DNA from: Sorghum bicolor
Taxonomy: Eukaryota; Streptophyta; Magnoliopsida; Poales; Poaceae
Reading direction: 5' to 3'
Length of the DNA stretch: 64,000 nt
Assembly: GCF_000003195.3 (NCBI RefSeq)
Contig: NC_012873.2
Location: forward strand, 395,894-459,893
Notes under the pieces: model-generated
Told to the model about the DNA's origin: nothing
What the model saw: the letters and a program-made list of their open reading frames with translations, nothing else
Database searches by the model: none
Part shown: in pieces, positions 46,470 to 59,570 of the stretch
Layout: the number at the start of each line of letters is the position of its first letter
Position numbering within the stretch: position 1 is the stretch's first letter
Made by a program: the position numbers and the translations under genes

Positions 46470-48720
46470 GTTCTTGGTAAGTATGAAAACTAACCCACAT
46501 TGCTTGTTTATATATGTTAGCAGTAAAGACACACTGGGTAATTTAGATCACTACTCATCTTGTTATCCATTGTTCAGATATACAACAAAAACAAAATGAA
46601 CAATTCAATTATGAGAAATTGTGGCTAACTAATTATTGGTTTCCATACCACTGTTTTATTGACGCCTTCATCAATTACTTTGACGTAGCTCAATGCTGTA
46701 TTTGTGCTGTATTACCTTGATGTTCTGAAACATGTTTCTCTGAATTTCTTAATGGTTCAACAGAAAACAGGATGAAGATTATATTGTTTTGCAGACAGGG
46801 CACTCTTCCCTGGTTGAAGAAACAAGAACATCTAATCCATTGTCAAACTGTGCGCTGTACAAATGGTCCCGCAGAAAAGTATGATATATATATATTTTCC
46901 TTGTGTCTGTATGTTTCAAAGAAATACATGAAAATTCTTTAAGTTGTAGTCGACGTTTGTTTAGTATCTTGAATATTTCACAGTTGACACTATCCTCTCT
47001 CATGCCTTTTTTATTAATAAGAAAATTAAATGTAGTTCAAGACATAAATGGCAATCTAATATTCAGTGTGGTCCTAACAGGGCATGCTTGACTCATGCGA
47101 AATGCCAAGTCAAGCTTGCTGCTTAACTGTTGTTTGCAGAATCTTTGACATAGCCTGACTGATTCTGATTGCAGACTGAATTTGCTGTTGTTTGGAGGAC
47201 CTTGGAAGAATCATGACTGCTTTCCTAACTGAACCTGCCAGTTGATGATGGTTGCATCTGAATCTGAGGTGTAGGTAAACGAAACAGAAGTTGACGTTGC
47301 TGTTATGTGGCCAACTTACAGGAGCCCAGTACGCTGTCTTAAGTGTTAAAGTGGAGGAGAATCAAGTATTTGTGCATATAACATAATGGCTACGGCTAAT
47401 TTTTTTTTTGTTATGCATCTGATGCCGCACACTCAGCTCAGTTGACTAAATATTGACTCAAGGATTGTATTCTTCATGGAGTTGGAATCTGGAAATGGTA
47501 TGATCGGGTTCGTGAAGCAAGCAGATTTCTGTGAAAGTTGTCAGCTCATCGGATATGATATGACGTCATCGAATTTTGTAGGTTATGTATTCCTAAAACA
47601 TTGAAGAATTTTGGATATTATTCCTTGATAAACTGCGGTCCATTTGGATTGGACGAAACTTAAGGTGGTTTGGGGGGCGGCTATCTGTTGTGTCATGCGT
47701 CAGACATCAAAGTGTTTGTGTTTGAATGCTACGTGTAGCTGTTGCCTGTAATTGCAGTCTCTTTGCTTGTTGGGTGTTGAACCATTCCAAGAATTATGAA
47801 ATAAGTACATATTTACCATCATTACGGGTGAGTGTTATATAAAATACCACGTCAGTGACACATATTATGGTGTCATTCGTAAGAGTGGTAAAAAATCAAA
47901 TGCACAAGAATTATAGTTGCACGTTGGAGTGTCATGTTTACTTGAGTTTATCTGTCAAATTTATTAGCTATTTAGCAATGTTTTTCTCAAATCAGTGAAT
48001 AATATTTTCTGCCATGGTTTTTCAGCGGAGCGAACATTTGTCATCTACCGTACTTCACTTGTGTCTGCTTTAGTCGTCTTTTTTCCACCCAAGGAATACG
48101 ATTACTCCAGACTATATAGATTAAAGTAATCCCCGCAAGTTATGACCGGTCAACAGCGTGATAAGACAAATACTAGGAAAGTAATGGCTGTCAACTAATT
48201 TGTCATTATTCTATACAAAGGATTTTGTCAATATTGTTGAGCACGGCATGCGAATTGATTTTTTGTTTTTGCAGCACGGCTCTCCAGACCAGGTGCTGCT
48301 ACGGTTGCAAGGGTCAACTGAAATTGCCAACAATAATGTCTAATGCTTGTGTACGTATATATTTATAGTATCTTCCTGATTTGACCCATAATAATAATAA
48401 GAAGAAAATAAAAAAGAAAAGAAAAGAAGATAGAGCCACCCTATTTGCTTTTGCTCTGGTGCGGGCCCACCCACCAGTGGTAGAACAAAGTGAGGGTGAC
48501 GTGTAAGTCACAGGCAGCCGCACGAACACGCACGCACGTTCTCCGTTCTCCCACACAACACAAAAGCAAGCAGAGAGGAAGGGGGTTCCATTCCATCCAA
48601 TTCCAAATTCCAATCCAAGATCTCTCTAGTCTCTGCTCTTCCTCCGTCGCACGCACGCACGCCTCAGCAGTCGCAGGTCGCAGGGCAGGGCCCCACCGCT
48701 CCACCGCCCCGCGCCAGCCA
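46470..48720. other. ZUFSP 3' region and TMEM120 upstream region
   Basis: 46470-47600 probably contains 3' UTR; splice-like sites (for example an acceptor at about 46796) suggest alternative 3' exons but none opens a conserved frame. 47820-48250 is AT-rich spacer. 48480-48720 is a GC-rising, CT-rich stretch with (CGCA)n near 48648-48661, the likely promoter and leader of TMEM120. No other gene. Confidence 0.5.
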
Positions 48721-51700
48721 ATGTCAGGCGACGGGGACGCGCGCGGCCTCGAGGCGGCGGCGTCCGCCGCGGCCGAGGCAGCGCGGGAGCTGCGGGAGGC
48801 GGCCGCGGCCCTAGTCGCCACCCGCGCCGCCGAGGAGGACGCGCTGCGCCGCCGCGCCGTGGCGCTCGACGCCGACGTCCGCCGCCTCCAGGGCTCGCTC
48901 CACGCCCTCGACTCCTCCACGATCGACAAGGTCCGCCTAGCCTCGCATCGCATCGCCTTCTCTTCCTCCACCTCTCCTCCTGCCAGGCTCTTGCCTCACG
49001 AAAGCGCGGTTGCTCCTCCCGTATCTCAGATCGCGATTAGCTTGCCGACCCGTATCTCAGATGAAAGCGGGGGATTGCATCGAAACTTGCGCTGTGATCC
49101 CATCCTTTGCTCCCCGTCTCATGCATGGCCTGGAGATGCCCGCCTGCAGGATTATTAGTAATTAGGTTGCCTTGTTTCGTCCACATTTTTCGATGATGAT
49201 GGCTCTGGAGTCTGGAATGGTGACGCCCCGCTACTGTTTCGAGGATAAGATTCCATCCAATTCTGGTAGCTTGTCGTCTGTCTGTCTGTATCTCACAAGC
49301 TGTGGAAAGATGTGTCACGTCTGTCTGCAAGCTGTGGGGAAATCTGTTAATAACAAGACACCTATAGATGCCAGCCTGAAATCCGAATTCAACTTAATTA
49401 ATCAAATGGCTGTGCACACGCTGGCTTTAGTTCTTCTTTCGTTTTGGTTTGGAAATTTACATGGATTTGATCATGCAAGTTGCTATGTGTAGTGCAGCGT
49501 GGTAGCCTGGTAGGGACAGCTAGATTATATGAACACATTGGCCTAGGACCGTTATTGTGTGCTACTGAAACGTCACATCTTGTAAAACTCTAAGCATCTT
49601 CTTATGGATTAGCACCCTGCAGATCCTTGCAAGCCCACTAGGTTCCAAATGACCTACAGGTCCCCCTCTGCTCTTGTTCGAAATGTGACATTTCAGATTT
49701 ATACTTGATGCAGGTCGAGGAGGAACTGGAGCGTGCCAGGGTGGCAATCACGGATAGTGATGTGGCTTCGTTTCTACCTAGCAAGCGAAATGGTTGGATA
49801 TGTTTTGTTTTATATATATACTCCGCCCCGTTTTGCCCTCGGCTTAATTGTTATCGACAAGTTATGATTTGTTAATTTTTTGATGTACCTTTGTCTGAAC
49901 ATGCAGGGAAGTTTCTTAAGACGTTTCTAGGCCCTGTGAATGTGCGGGTGGCGAGGAAAGAAGATAAGCTCAAAATCAAGGATGAGTACAACAATTATAG
50001 GGTATGCTTAAGATACTTCTTCAATGTCGTTTGGAAAGACCTTTTTGTCAGGGGTTTTCAGATATGAAAGCAAGAACTGAAATAACAGTATTGTCAGCTT
50101 AAACTTTTTCCCTTTTATATTGGTAACTTATGGGTTCCGATGATTGCTTCAAGCCTTCAATTGGCATAAAGTTTGGTTTATGTAAGCATTAAGATGAAAC
50201 TTGTATAATATATGTCTCCTTTAATCTGCCATTGCTTGCAAAATTTTTAAGAGAAACTGAAATCATCACTGTAAACATGACTAATTCAGTAAGGTCTTCT
50301 AGTGAAACATCTAGCTAGTACAGAAACACATAATACTGGGCTGTATGTTGGTAAATGCATTGTCATATTGTGTAAAAATATACTTTGGGGGTTTTGAATC
50401 CAAGTAATGCTTAGATCTTTGGGCTGAACTGATATTTCATCTTGTAAACTATAAGGATGCCTCCCACCAATGGTGTTGATGTTTTAACCTGTTCTATTGG
50501 CAGGATAGGACTGCCTATAAGTTTCTGTTGTTTCCATCTATCCTCCTCCTACTGAGATGGTGGATATGGGATGGATGCCTTCCAGCATTGGCTGTTCAAA
50601 TTTACCAGGTGTTTTGTCGATACTGTGATACTCCTTAGAATATGTTCACTGTGCTGATCACTGCATTGTCCAACAAGAACTATCTAAATAATGTCTTGCT
50701 GCTTCTCAGGCTTGGTTACTATACCTGTACACAAGCTTTGCTTTGCGTGAGAATGTATTAATTGCGAATGGAAGTGACATTCGTCCATGGTAAGGGATCA
50801 TCACTTCTAAAGTTTCACTGCTTAAGATATTAAATTTTTAAACTGCAGCATTTAAGGTTAGTTGCAAATGTCCATTTGTAAAACATAGCTGGTTAAATGT
50901 TTCTCAATTCAAATAATTTGTTGACAGTGTTTAGTTTATTCTCTGGTTAAATTTCTTTTCCAATGCATGCTTTCTCTATCATGATTCACTGTTACATTTT
51001 CAGGTGGATATATCACCACTATCTAGCAATGCTGATGGCTCTTATTAGCCTTACATGGGAGATAAAAGGACAACCTGATTGTTCTAGCAAGCAGGTATAT
51101 GCTCCCTTTTTTTCTGGAAAGAAGCACTGATGCAGGCATCGCCTTGGGAAATTTCCTAATGTTGCACTCAAACAATAATCTTTTTGCAGAGGGGGGTGCA
51201 ACTTTTCTTGCGTTGGGCAATCATGCAAGGCATTGCAATGCATCTACAGAACAGATACCAGCGCCAAAGATTGCGTACTCGAATAGCTCTAGGAAAGGTA
51301 AGGTCTTGTTTGAATTTAAGAAACTAACTAACCTCTGTGGCATTCGAAACTTATAATTTCAATACATAGAATAAGCGTATCTCACATAAGTATTCCAAAC
51401 ATGATCCTAACTAGAATTACAAAAAGGTCCTTGTGTATGATAAAACATTTTTGAAACCAAGGAACATTCTCCATTTCCATTAGCTTCATAGTGGAAATTT
51501 GTATATGATGAAACTAGATGCATGGAGATCTTCACTAGGTGCTTACAAAGAACAACTCAAGATAATCAATGTTTCTCTGATTTAGTACTCTCAAAAAACA
51601 GTCAGTGAATTTATCGTAAAAGAAATCTTGTGGGCAGAGCTTATTGGTAGAATGTGAACCTGTGAATCAGTATTGTGTCACATCATTATCTAATACTTTT

Positions 51701-52441
51701 TAAGGTTAACCTAACTTCTCTCCCAATTAACTCCTTGCAGGCTAAAAGAATGGATGTCGTCGCTGGAGAAACAGCTGGTGTGGAGGGGCAGTTGTTGCTG
51801 CTATATCCTGTCCTTTTCATATTACAGGTATGTTGTTTGCACAATTCGAATTATTGCAGATCCTGGTTTTTCTCTCGAACTGAGTTGCCACTCAACTTGA
51901 ACCCTCCAGAATAAGTTGTTGGTCCTTCATGCATAAATCCTGTCTAATTGGACTAAATATCATTTGTTTGCTGCACTGACGCACCTGGTCCTGATACTCT
52001 TATGTTTTCAGGGTTTTGAAGCATATGTTGGAGTTTTGCTTCTTCAGACAGCTTTGCATGGGCTTGCCTCCCAGTGGCAGGCAAGAATGATTTAACAGTT
52101 TCTCTATTACAGTTGAATGTCAGATAGGATTAAATTGTCTAGGCTCTTGATTGAATTTATTGCTGTCTGGAATTTATTGCCTTTTCCAAAATTCGAAATT
52201 CTGGGTGGGGGTGGAGGGATATAGGTTTGAATAGATCTTGACATGCCACTTGGCACTTGTTCTGGAGTGAAATTTACACCACATTTTCTTTTTTTACCAG
52301 GTTGTAGTCTGCGGGATCTTGCTGGTGGTTATGGCAGTCGGCAACTTTGTCAACACTATGGAGACACTGCTCCTGAAACTGAGGTTCAAAGCAAAGATGA
52401 AGAGAGCAAAGAACAGACAGGATCGCCCACATCAAAATTGA
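48721..52441 (+). CDS. TMEM120: TMEM120-family transmembrane protein
   Basis: Ten exons: 48721-48930, 49714-49792, 49907-50001, 50504-50608, 50710-50789, 51004-51094, 51190-51297, 51741-51827, 52012-52080, 52301-52441. All phases agree; 354 residues, the usual family length. An Ala/Glu/Arg-rich N-terminal coiled coil (about 10-95) precedes the conserved GKFLKTFLGPVNVRV and DEYNNYRDRTAYKFL. A bundle of about six membrane helices then carries WWIWDG, WWIYHHYLA, LQNRYQRQRLRTR and VEGQLLLLYPVLF. TMEM120 proteins lie in the nuclear envelope/ER and structurally resemble the fatty-acid elongase ELOVL fold, binding coenzyme A. The exact reaction is unknown; a channel role was proposed and disputed. 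Intron 9 (52081-52300) has a GC donor. The start is the first ATG of the open first exon. Confidence 0.93.
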
Positions 52442-52452
52442 CAGGCATCATG

Positions 52453-52603
52453 GTTCCTGGAACCATCGGTTTGTAAATCCTTTGAGCTGTATTAAAGGAT
52501 TTTCAATGTTCCTGGAACCATCGGTTTGTAAATCCTTTGACATTGAAAATTGACAGAGCAAAGCTGACACCATCGGTTTGTAAATCCTTTGACCTGTATT
52601 AAC
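52453..52603 (+). repeat. Tandem triplication in the TMEM120 3' UTR
   Basis: The word ACCATCGGTTTGTAAATCC followed by TTTGA occurs three times (starting about 52461, 52518 and 52570). The segment between copies 2 and 3 also contains a near copy of the coding end (AAAATTGACAG). This looks like local duplication of the gene's 3' end after the stop codon. Confidence 0.85.
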
Positions 52604-53704
52604 ATTTTTGCCTGCTTGTAATTCTCTGTTTTGGTAATTGGCCCTGTAACATTGAAGTTAATATTCCACACAACACGACGGATGAAGACAATATTTCCTC
52701 TTCCTCAGATGAAAATTGCGAGTTTGCGCTGTACTATGCTTTCTGTTTAAAACATATGGGGTCCTGAAATAGGACAATAATAATAATGTATGTATCTGAA
52801 GTTGTGAATAGGCTCCATATAAAATGGAGCAGAGCCGCGTAAGGTTGGATGTTGTCATGTACTTACTACTTACGTACTTTATACAGGGATTGGTGTAAAT
52901 GAAATAGCATCATTTCAGTCTTGTGCTTCAACTACTGGTGCAGACTGCAGAGTAGTAGTACTGCTGACAGTCGCATCAAGTGTGAAGCAATTTGTTTTGC
53001 AGAAACTAGTTGAGCGTTAGATTTATTTATTTGTCACAAGACATTTTCAGTGTCCCATGAGCATGTACCCTGTTGTAACGATCAATCATTGTAACTTGAA
53101 CAAATATTGGTGCTACCGTGCTAGTAGGAGTATTTTGCAAGCTTTTGTTTTGGAGGATGGTGTGGTCCAGGAAATTCTCTCGACATCTTACATCACGCAC
53201 TAAATTACCAAAAACATCCGCAGGACCAGTGTTGGAGAATCCATACGGGCTAACACACGGAGCAAATCTTTCCAACAATCATTAGTGTGAGTAGTGGAGT
53301 ATGTATATACTCCGTATGCTGCAAATATGAGCTGGCTGGTCCTCCAAAAAACTGCCGCTGCCTTGGAGCACAACCTGAATGATGAGCATGCTTCACTTGC
53401 TCCCTTGCCTTTGCCTGCACATCATCACTCAATCATTGAGATAGCTACTACTCTAGTTAGCATCCTAGTCCTATATTCCTAGTGAGTGAGTTTTGTAGAC
53501 AAAAGATCATCTTGTCTGTTCGTTGGAGCTGCTGCTGGGCCAAGCAAACTTTAGAAGTTAGAACCCCGTCCCGTTCCGTTTAGGACACCCTATTCACGCC
53601 TCCGGTCCCGATCTCGATGGACTTTTTCCAATGGAGAGACATGTGTCTGTAGCATGGAGTACCCTTCCAAACGGGTTCTTACTACAATAAATACTACTGT
53701 ACTC
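52604..53704. other. Gene-free spacer
   Basis: End of the TMEM120 3' UTR and AT-rich spacer. Small open frames on both strands (53027-53482) show no domain or codon bias. Confidence 0.5.
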
Positions 53705-53707
53705 TTA

Positions 53708-53885
53708 GGGTCTGTTTGGTTCCCCTTGCTAAATTTTAGCTAGCTAAAATTATTTTAGCTACTCTTGGGTGACTAATGAAATTCTACTATTTTAGCTTCT
53801 TTTAGTCAATATGTTTGGAACTTTAGCTACTAAAGTGACTAAAGTTTAGCTAGCTAAAATTTAGCAAGGGGAACCAAACATGGCC
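53708..53885. mobile_element. Tourist-like MITE, family C
   Basis: 178 bp with ends GGGTCTGTTTGGTTCCCC and GGGGAACCAAACATGGCC, flanked by TTA on both sides (53705-53707 and 53886-53888). The interior is itself palindromic: 'ctaaattttagctagctaaa' near the left matches its complement near the right, so single strands could fold into a long hairpin. Confidence 0.88.
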
Positions 53886-54201
53886 TTAGTATGCAGTAAA
53901 GAAAATGCACAGTACGTCAATCCATTCCATATTTACATTTCACTCTCGGATGAATCTCTTCTCCCCTCCACTCCAATGCACAATCCATTTTCTTACAATC
54001 CTACCCTAATAAACATCATGCAAGGACAACAACGAAAAAGGAAGAATTTACATACGTACTTTCGCTACAAGAACACACATGACACATCGGAAGCTAAGAC
54101 GTCTTAACTGCTCTAAACACAATGGAAGGGGGGGCGATCTCGAATCGAAGAAATTAATAAAACGGAGAGTAAATAAAATCCAAAAAAAAAAAAACTCAAA
54201 A

Positions 54202-55561
54202 TCATGTGAGCTCCAGCAGCTTGCTGAGCTGGATATGGTGACCGTAGCCTGCCTTGGCGATGGACCTGGCCGCCTTCTCCGCGATGGCGGCGCGCACCTG
54301 CGCCATGGACGGCCGGAGCCCGGGCTGCGCGGCGACGCACTCCACGGCGAGCCTGGCCACGTCGGCGGCCTCCTCCTCGTCGTACCCGCCCTCCCCGACG
54401 AGCCTGCCGTCCACGAGCCCCGCCACCCCGCGCGCCCTGACGCGCGGCACGATCCGCGCCGTCAGGTTCTCACCGGACGCCGCTTCTTCGCCGCCGGCCG
54501 CCGGCAGGCCCGTGACGGCCTCGAGCAGGAGCACGCCGAAGCCGTAGACGTCGGACTTGCTGGACACGATGCCCGTGCGGAGGAAGAAGGGGTCGGCGTA
54601 GCCCGGCGACCCCACGGCAACTGTGGCGCGCGCCGGCGCCACCGCCGCCGAGAAGCCCTCGCAGGCGGAGCCCAGGTCGCAGAGCCGCGCGCCGCCGCCG
54701 CCGTCGAGGAGCACGTTGGACGCCGACACGTCGCCGTGCACCACCGCGGTGGAGCCGCCGTCGTGCAGGTGCTCCAGCGCGCACGCCACGTCGTGGAGGA
54801 TGCGCATGCGCTGCGCCCACGACAGGAGCGGCGCGGTGCCTGCCGTTGCTCCGTGGAGCGCGTCCGCTAGCGTGCCGCCGGCGAGGTACTCCAGCACCAG
54901 CGCGCCCTCTTCCTCTGCACGCGCACACTCACACAGTAACAGTCATTAGTTTACCACTCCATGCATCTCCATACATGTTTTCACCGCGGAGTGAAAGTGA
55001 AAGTGAATTGAATGGAAAAAAAAAAAAAAGAGGCGACAGCGACGACCAAGCTGAACAAGAGCAGGTTTGAGTTTGACGAGAGGGGGTGGGGCGTCGCCGT
55101 ACAAAAATGAATGAATACGCGGTGTAGCCGTTGCACTCGGCTCTCGTTAGGCGTTAGGTAGGTAGGGAGTAAAGTGATGTCACGCACGCACTGCATAATT
55201 CATTTCACCTCACTGTGGCACAGCAACCCTTTTTTTTCTTTTGCATTTTGTAATAATTTATATGCATTTTGTTTTTAGACACTAAAGGATGCTAAAGTGT
55301 CTAAATTAATTAAAGCCCCTTCATTTCTGCGAAGGAAAAGTCTAAAGCTCCTTCATTTCTTGGTTGCTACTCGCTACTTTGATAAAGAAATGTGTAAGCT
55401 TTGACTTCAATCATGACTTGTACTAAGTAAAGTGTAAACAAAGTCAATGCACGCCATATCTAATCTAAGTTACCCTAAATCAATTTGCCTACATGTAAGC
55501 AAGTTCCATGTCGAAATAATTGGTACTATATGTTTACTTAAGGTGTATGAACTGGTTGGTG

Positions 55562-55595
<34 letters not shown>

Positions 55596-56334
55596 ATAAA
55601 AATAAAATATTTTTATTTATAACAATAAAAATAAAAATAAAAACCGTAAAAGAATACTCAAGTTAAAACAAGGAACAGGGACAGTCGGTTGGAGCAGAAC
55701 AAAGTAGCGTAAGCGTGGAGTGAAAGTGAAAGTGAAAGCTTAATGATTTCTGTGTAGTGTAGCTCCATGAAAAAAAAAGAGAGGGAAAAAGAGATGAATA
55801 GCAAGGCGCGCACGCGCGAATGAACTCACCGTGGTCGTCGGAGTAGGCGAGGAGCGCGACGATGTTGGGGTGTCGGAGGCGGCGGAGCAGGTCGAGCTCC
55901 TGCCGGAACGCGCGCAGGCGGCGCTCGCCGCCGCACCAGCGGTGCACCTTGACGGCGACGGGCGAGCCGTCCATGAGCCTGGCGAGGTACACGGTGCTGG
56001 AGCCGCCGCGGCCCACCACGGCCGCCTCGTCGAACCCACCGGTCAGCGCCTCCACCTCCCGCCACGCCAGCCGCCGCGGCACCTGCGCCTCTTTCTTGAC
56101 GGCTGCTATTAGTAACGGTTGCTGCTGCTGCTTGGGCTTGGCCGCCGCCGCCGCCGCTGGCTGTGGCTGACGATGACGAGGCGCTGCTGGTGCTCGCGCC
56201 TCGGGGTCGGCGTCGGCGGAGGGCCGACGGCGGAGGGCGGCTAGGCAGTGGCGGATGAGAAGGAAGGCGATGGTGCCGGAGGCTAGCAGGAGGACGCAGA
56301 AGAAGAGCAAGGCGAGCGCCACGGCCACCTCCAT
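54202..56334 (-). CDS. Receptor-like protein kinase with short extracellular part
   Basis: Two exons, 56334-55830 and 54914-54202 (GT-AG, phase 1), 405 residues. One N-terminal membrane helix (about 4-27) with almost no extracellular domain is followed by a Pro/Ala/Gln-rich juxtamembrane segment and a kinase domain from about 93. Seen: glycine loop GRGGSSTVY (108-116), VAVK lysine K129, helix-C Glu E146, and catalytic loop HGDVSASN with D230 and N235. Gly replaces the usual Arg before Asp, so it is a non-RD type. CDLG (D248) replaces DFG, and GSPGYADP stands in the activation/P+1 region. The motifs needed for ATP binding are present, so it may be active. It probably phosphorylates Ser/Thr at the plasma membrane, but ligand and pathway are unknown. 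A (TA)n-rich TATA-like region lies at 56462-56482, upstream on this strand. Confidence 0.9.
55562..55596. repeat. (TCTA)n microsatellite in kinase intron
   Basis: About eight to nine tetranucleotide units inside the single 915-bp intron of the receptor-like kinase gene. Confidence 0.9.
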
Positions 56335-58143
56335 GGCGCCCCCTCTCTCTCGCGGTAGGCTGCTCGCTGCTGTCAGAACTCAGCTGCTTCTTGCTTCAGT
56401 GTGGGGAAAGCAAGGCAAGGCAATTAAGGCACAGGAAGGGGAGAGGTGAAGAAGCCCACGGTATATATATATATAAGTATATATGATGACAAGGGAAAAT
56501 AAAATGGAAGGAAAAGTGGTGGCAAGTTAAAAGGCAGAGCTTGATACATATGCATCAGCTAACCTCATTCATTTGTGTTTAGCTTTAGCTTGCTTCGCTC
56601 GATCGCTCGGTTGTTGAAGAGGGCCACTTCACAAATTAAACACTGTTTGATTAATTTGTGGAGCAGATACCCAAAAAACATGATTCGATTTTTTGTATGG
56701 AAGATTTCAACTTTGACCCTCACAATATACGGTCAATTTTTTATAGCATCAGACGACGATCAAATCAAATCAAATGGGACGGTTTTTCTGAGACAGGTGG
56801 CAGGTGCATAGGAATAGAATATAATATTTTGTTTTATTTTATTTTATTTTATTTTATACATAAGCCAATGGAATAGTATATATATAGATGCTTGGAGACA
56901 GACAGAATTAAAGCTCGTTGACACATCTCAGCAGCCACAGAAGTAGAGCAGCTAGTATCTAGAGCAAAAATCCTCAAATTATAACATGCATCTATTAGTA
57001 TAGTGATTAGTACATGAGATTTTGTGAAGCGCTAGCTGTTCAGCGTGGACGGCGGAATATTATACACGTTCTTAATTACTTCGATCCAGTCTATGCATGA
57101 AGTGAATTCCCATGCATATATACAGATGTAACAGTGCAGTAGTACGTTTTTATACACGGTTAACGAACCTACAAAAAATATATGGGAGTGTGATCCGAGC
57201 TAGTAATAAAAAAAGTTACTCTACTGTGGAGGTGCCACAAGTAACCACCTGTACGTACATGATAGAATTTGCGTGCAATGAATGAACGGTGGTTCCGATG
57301 CCTAATACAGGTTGTGTGTAATAATAAAGAATTAAGAGAGGGTACAGTAATCAGGATGAGGAGTTATTAGCCGGCCTGAAAATTGTCTGAATGCGTATGA
57401 CTACTGTTGTTTGGTTGAACAGCGTAACAAACCGTGCTTGCATATGCAGCACCCAAAAAGAAAAAAGTACTGTGCAGAAGCATTACTAAACACTACTTGC
57501 ATCAATAGTAGACACACACTAATAAGCTAAGCATGTTTGGATCACCTAGCTAGAACTAGGGCTAAAATATGTACTACGTGGCTAAAGTTTAGTCTAGTAC
57601 TAGCTATTTGATATCATGGAAAAGCAAGTAATTTTTTGGACAAAGACTCATCATGTGCACATCTGTAATAAATACAAGTTTACATTTGCTAACAAATTAT
57701 TAACTAATTGCTAGCTAGCTGGGTTCTAAATACTTTTAGTCCATCTTTCTTTGCATATTTAGGAGTAAAGTTTAGTCCATGGTACCCAAACTTAGTCCAT
57801 GATATAGTAGAGAGAGCAAAACACAAAGCTTTGCCTAACTTATATTAATAGTAGACAAGAGATGAACAAATAACAAAACAGAAGTCCCACAAGCCACACA
57901 CACCTCAAAACAATGACACATACTACACGAGTTTATTAAAAACTAAACAATATTAATAGAGATAAAAACTAAATAGTAGTAGCATTAGCAATAGCGGATA
58001 ATGTTGCGATATGCACAATTGTGCACTGGAAGCAAGGTACATACCTTTTATAAACTAGAAACATATCTCGTGTGGTGTTGAAGGAATTTACGGATGAATT
58101 AGAATGATATTAGACTAAATTACTTATATGAAGAAAACTATTA
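56335..58143. other. Gene-free spacer upstream of the kinase gene
   Basis: Contains the kinase promoter side with a (TA)n tract, a (TTTTA)n pentanucleotide tract at about 56832-56857, and AT-rich spacer. The region 57535-57800 has 'gctagaactagggctaaa' and 'ggtacccaaacttagtcca' words that resemble a diverged family-C-like MITE, without clean ends. No gene. Confidence 0.5.
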
Positions 58144-58384
58144 CTCCCTTCGTCCCATAAATAATTACATTTCTTTTGACTTCTATTATTCATGTTTGAC
58201 CATTTGTCTTATTTAAAATTTTTTAATAAATATTATTTATTTTTCATGACTTATTTTATTGTTAGATATATTTTTATAATAATTTATTTATTTTATTATT
58301 TGTACAAGAAATTTAAATAAGACGAATGGTCAAATATGAATCGTAGCGGTCAAAGAAATGCATTTATTTGTGTGATGGAGGGAG
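58144..58384. mobile_element. Stowaway-type MITE (Tc1/mariner)
   Basis: 241 bp with ends CTCCCTTCGTCCC and inverted CTCCCTCCATCAC, the Stowaway signature, flanked by TA dinucleotides (58142-58143 and 58385-58386). The arms show long complementarity (around 'tttgaccatttgtcttattt' and 'aataagacgaatggtcaaa'), so it can fold on itself. Confidence 0.9.
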
Positions 58385-58492
58385 TATAAATTAGTTATAG
58401 TGGATGATGTGGCATACTAACAACGATAGTTAAATGTATGTGATTGTAGACCGGTAAGGTGCAATAGTAAGATGTTGAGATAGAATGGCTAG

Positions 58493-58605
58493 TAGATATA
58501 GATATAGATATAGATATAGATATAGATATAGATATAGATATAGATATAGATATAGATATAGATATAGATATAGATATAGATATAGATATAGATATAGATA
58601 TAGAT
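58493..58605. repeat. (GATATA)n hexanucleotide minisatellite
   Basis: About 18 nearly perfect hexamer units covering 110 bp, 110 bp outside the Stowaway element. Confidence 0.92.
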
Positions 58606-59570
58606 TTGATATATATATTAATTAGTTACTATAGTTTGGTGGTAAAGACAATAAAATGGAGATATTAGTTCTACTTACTGTACAATATATAATAATTGTA
58701 TTAATCGAGAAAGTATGCTTGTATTTTAATTATATTATTATGGGACTTGTGATTTTTTAGTTTTCTTTTAGGCAACGGTTATTACATATGTTTTATACTA
58801 AAATTGCATATTTCGTTCATTTTGCAATTTCTGTGCGGCAAGCCGTGCCTTTCCTATTGATGGATGGAGCTGAGATGTGACATCGTCTATATATTCGTGT
58901 TGGTTAGTTATTAGTTATTATCCAACGGATTTGCTAAGCTGGTACTACATGGAGGGTCACATACTCGCACCCTCACATGTACAGCACGTACCAGCAATAT
59001 AATCAAAAGCCAAATGCGTGCAGCAACGACTATTTGTAGCTAGGTACCCATTTTTAATTAAACAACTTTTAGGCAAAAAAAAATTTAATATTTTAATAAT
59101 AGTTCGTCCCAAAACTAAATTTCTTGAACGAGTCACTTGAGCCGCATCAGAGGCTCTGCCGCTATTCGCCACTATAATCACGCTACACGTATTAACATGA
59201 CTTTGTTGGACGTTCTGATGTTTGCCGCGGCCACTTTCCAAGTATGCCTCCGACAAGGACCTGAGTCACCCCATCCTCCTCGTCGCGATTGTATGGTGAG
59301 TCACGCCATCCAAGATGCAGATTTGCATGCTTAATTACAAGAGAGATTTTCTATTTAATTTTCTATGTCGCGGTAAATCTATACGATACTCAAGTTCCTC
59401 TCATTCTTCTCCGTCTCTTCTTCTCCAATTCCAACAGATCGGCCAGATGATGGGGACGACAGGAGGGCAACGACGTTAGCGTTCCGACGTCGGAAGAGGA
59501 GTGTCCATGTTTGAATTGGCGCGGTCCTAACACCAACCAGTGAATTTGTGTCGTGTACCCTAAATCTAGA
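58606..59570. other. Gene-free spacer
   Basis: AT-rich, no domain-bearing frame. 59180-59300 is slightly GC-richer but its open frames are short and unconserved. Confidence 0.5.

Noticed and set aside
48490..48720. Upstream extension of the TMEM120 frame from 48490
   Set aside because: Would add about 77 residues of Arg/Gln-rich sequence before the family's usual start; MSGDGD matches expected length.
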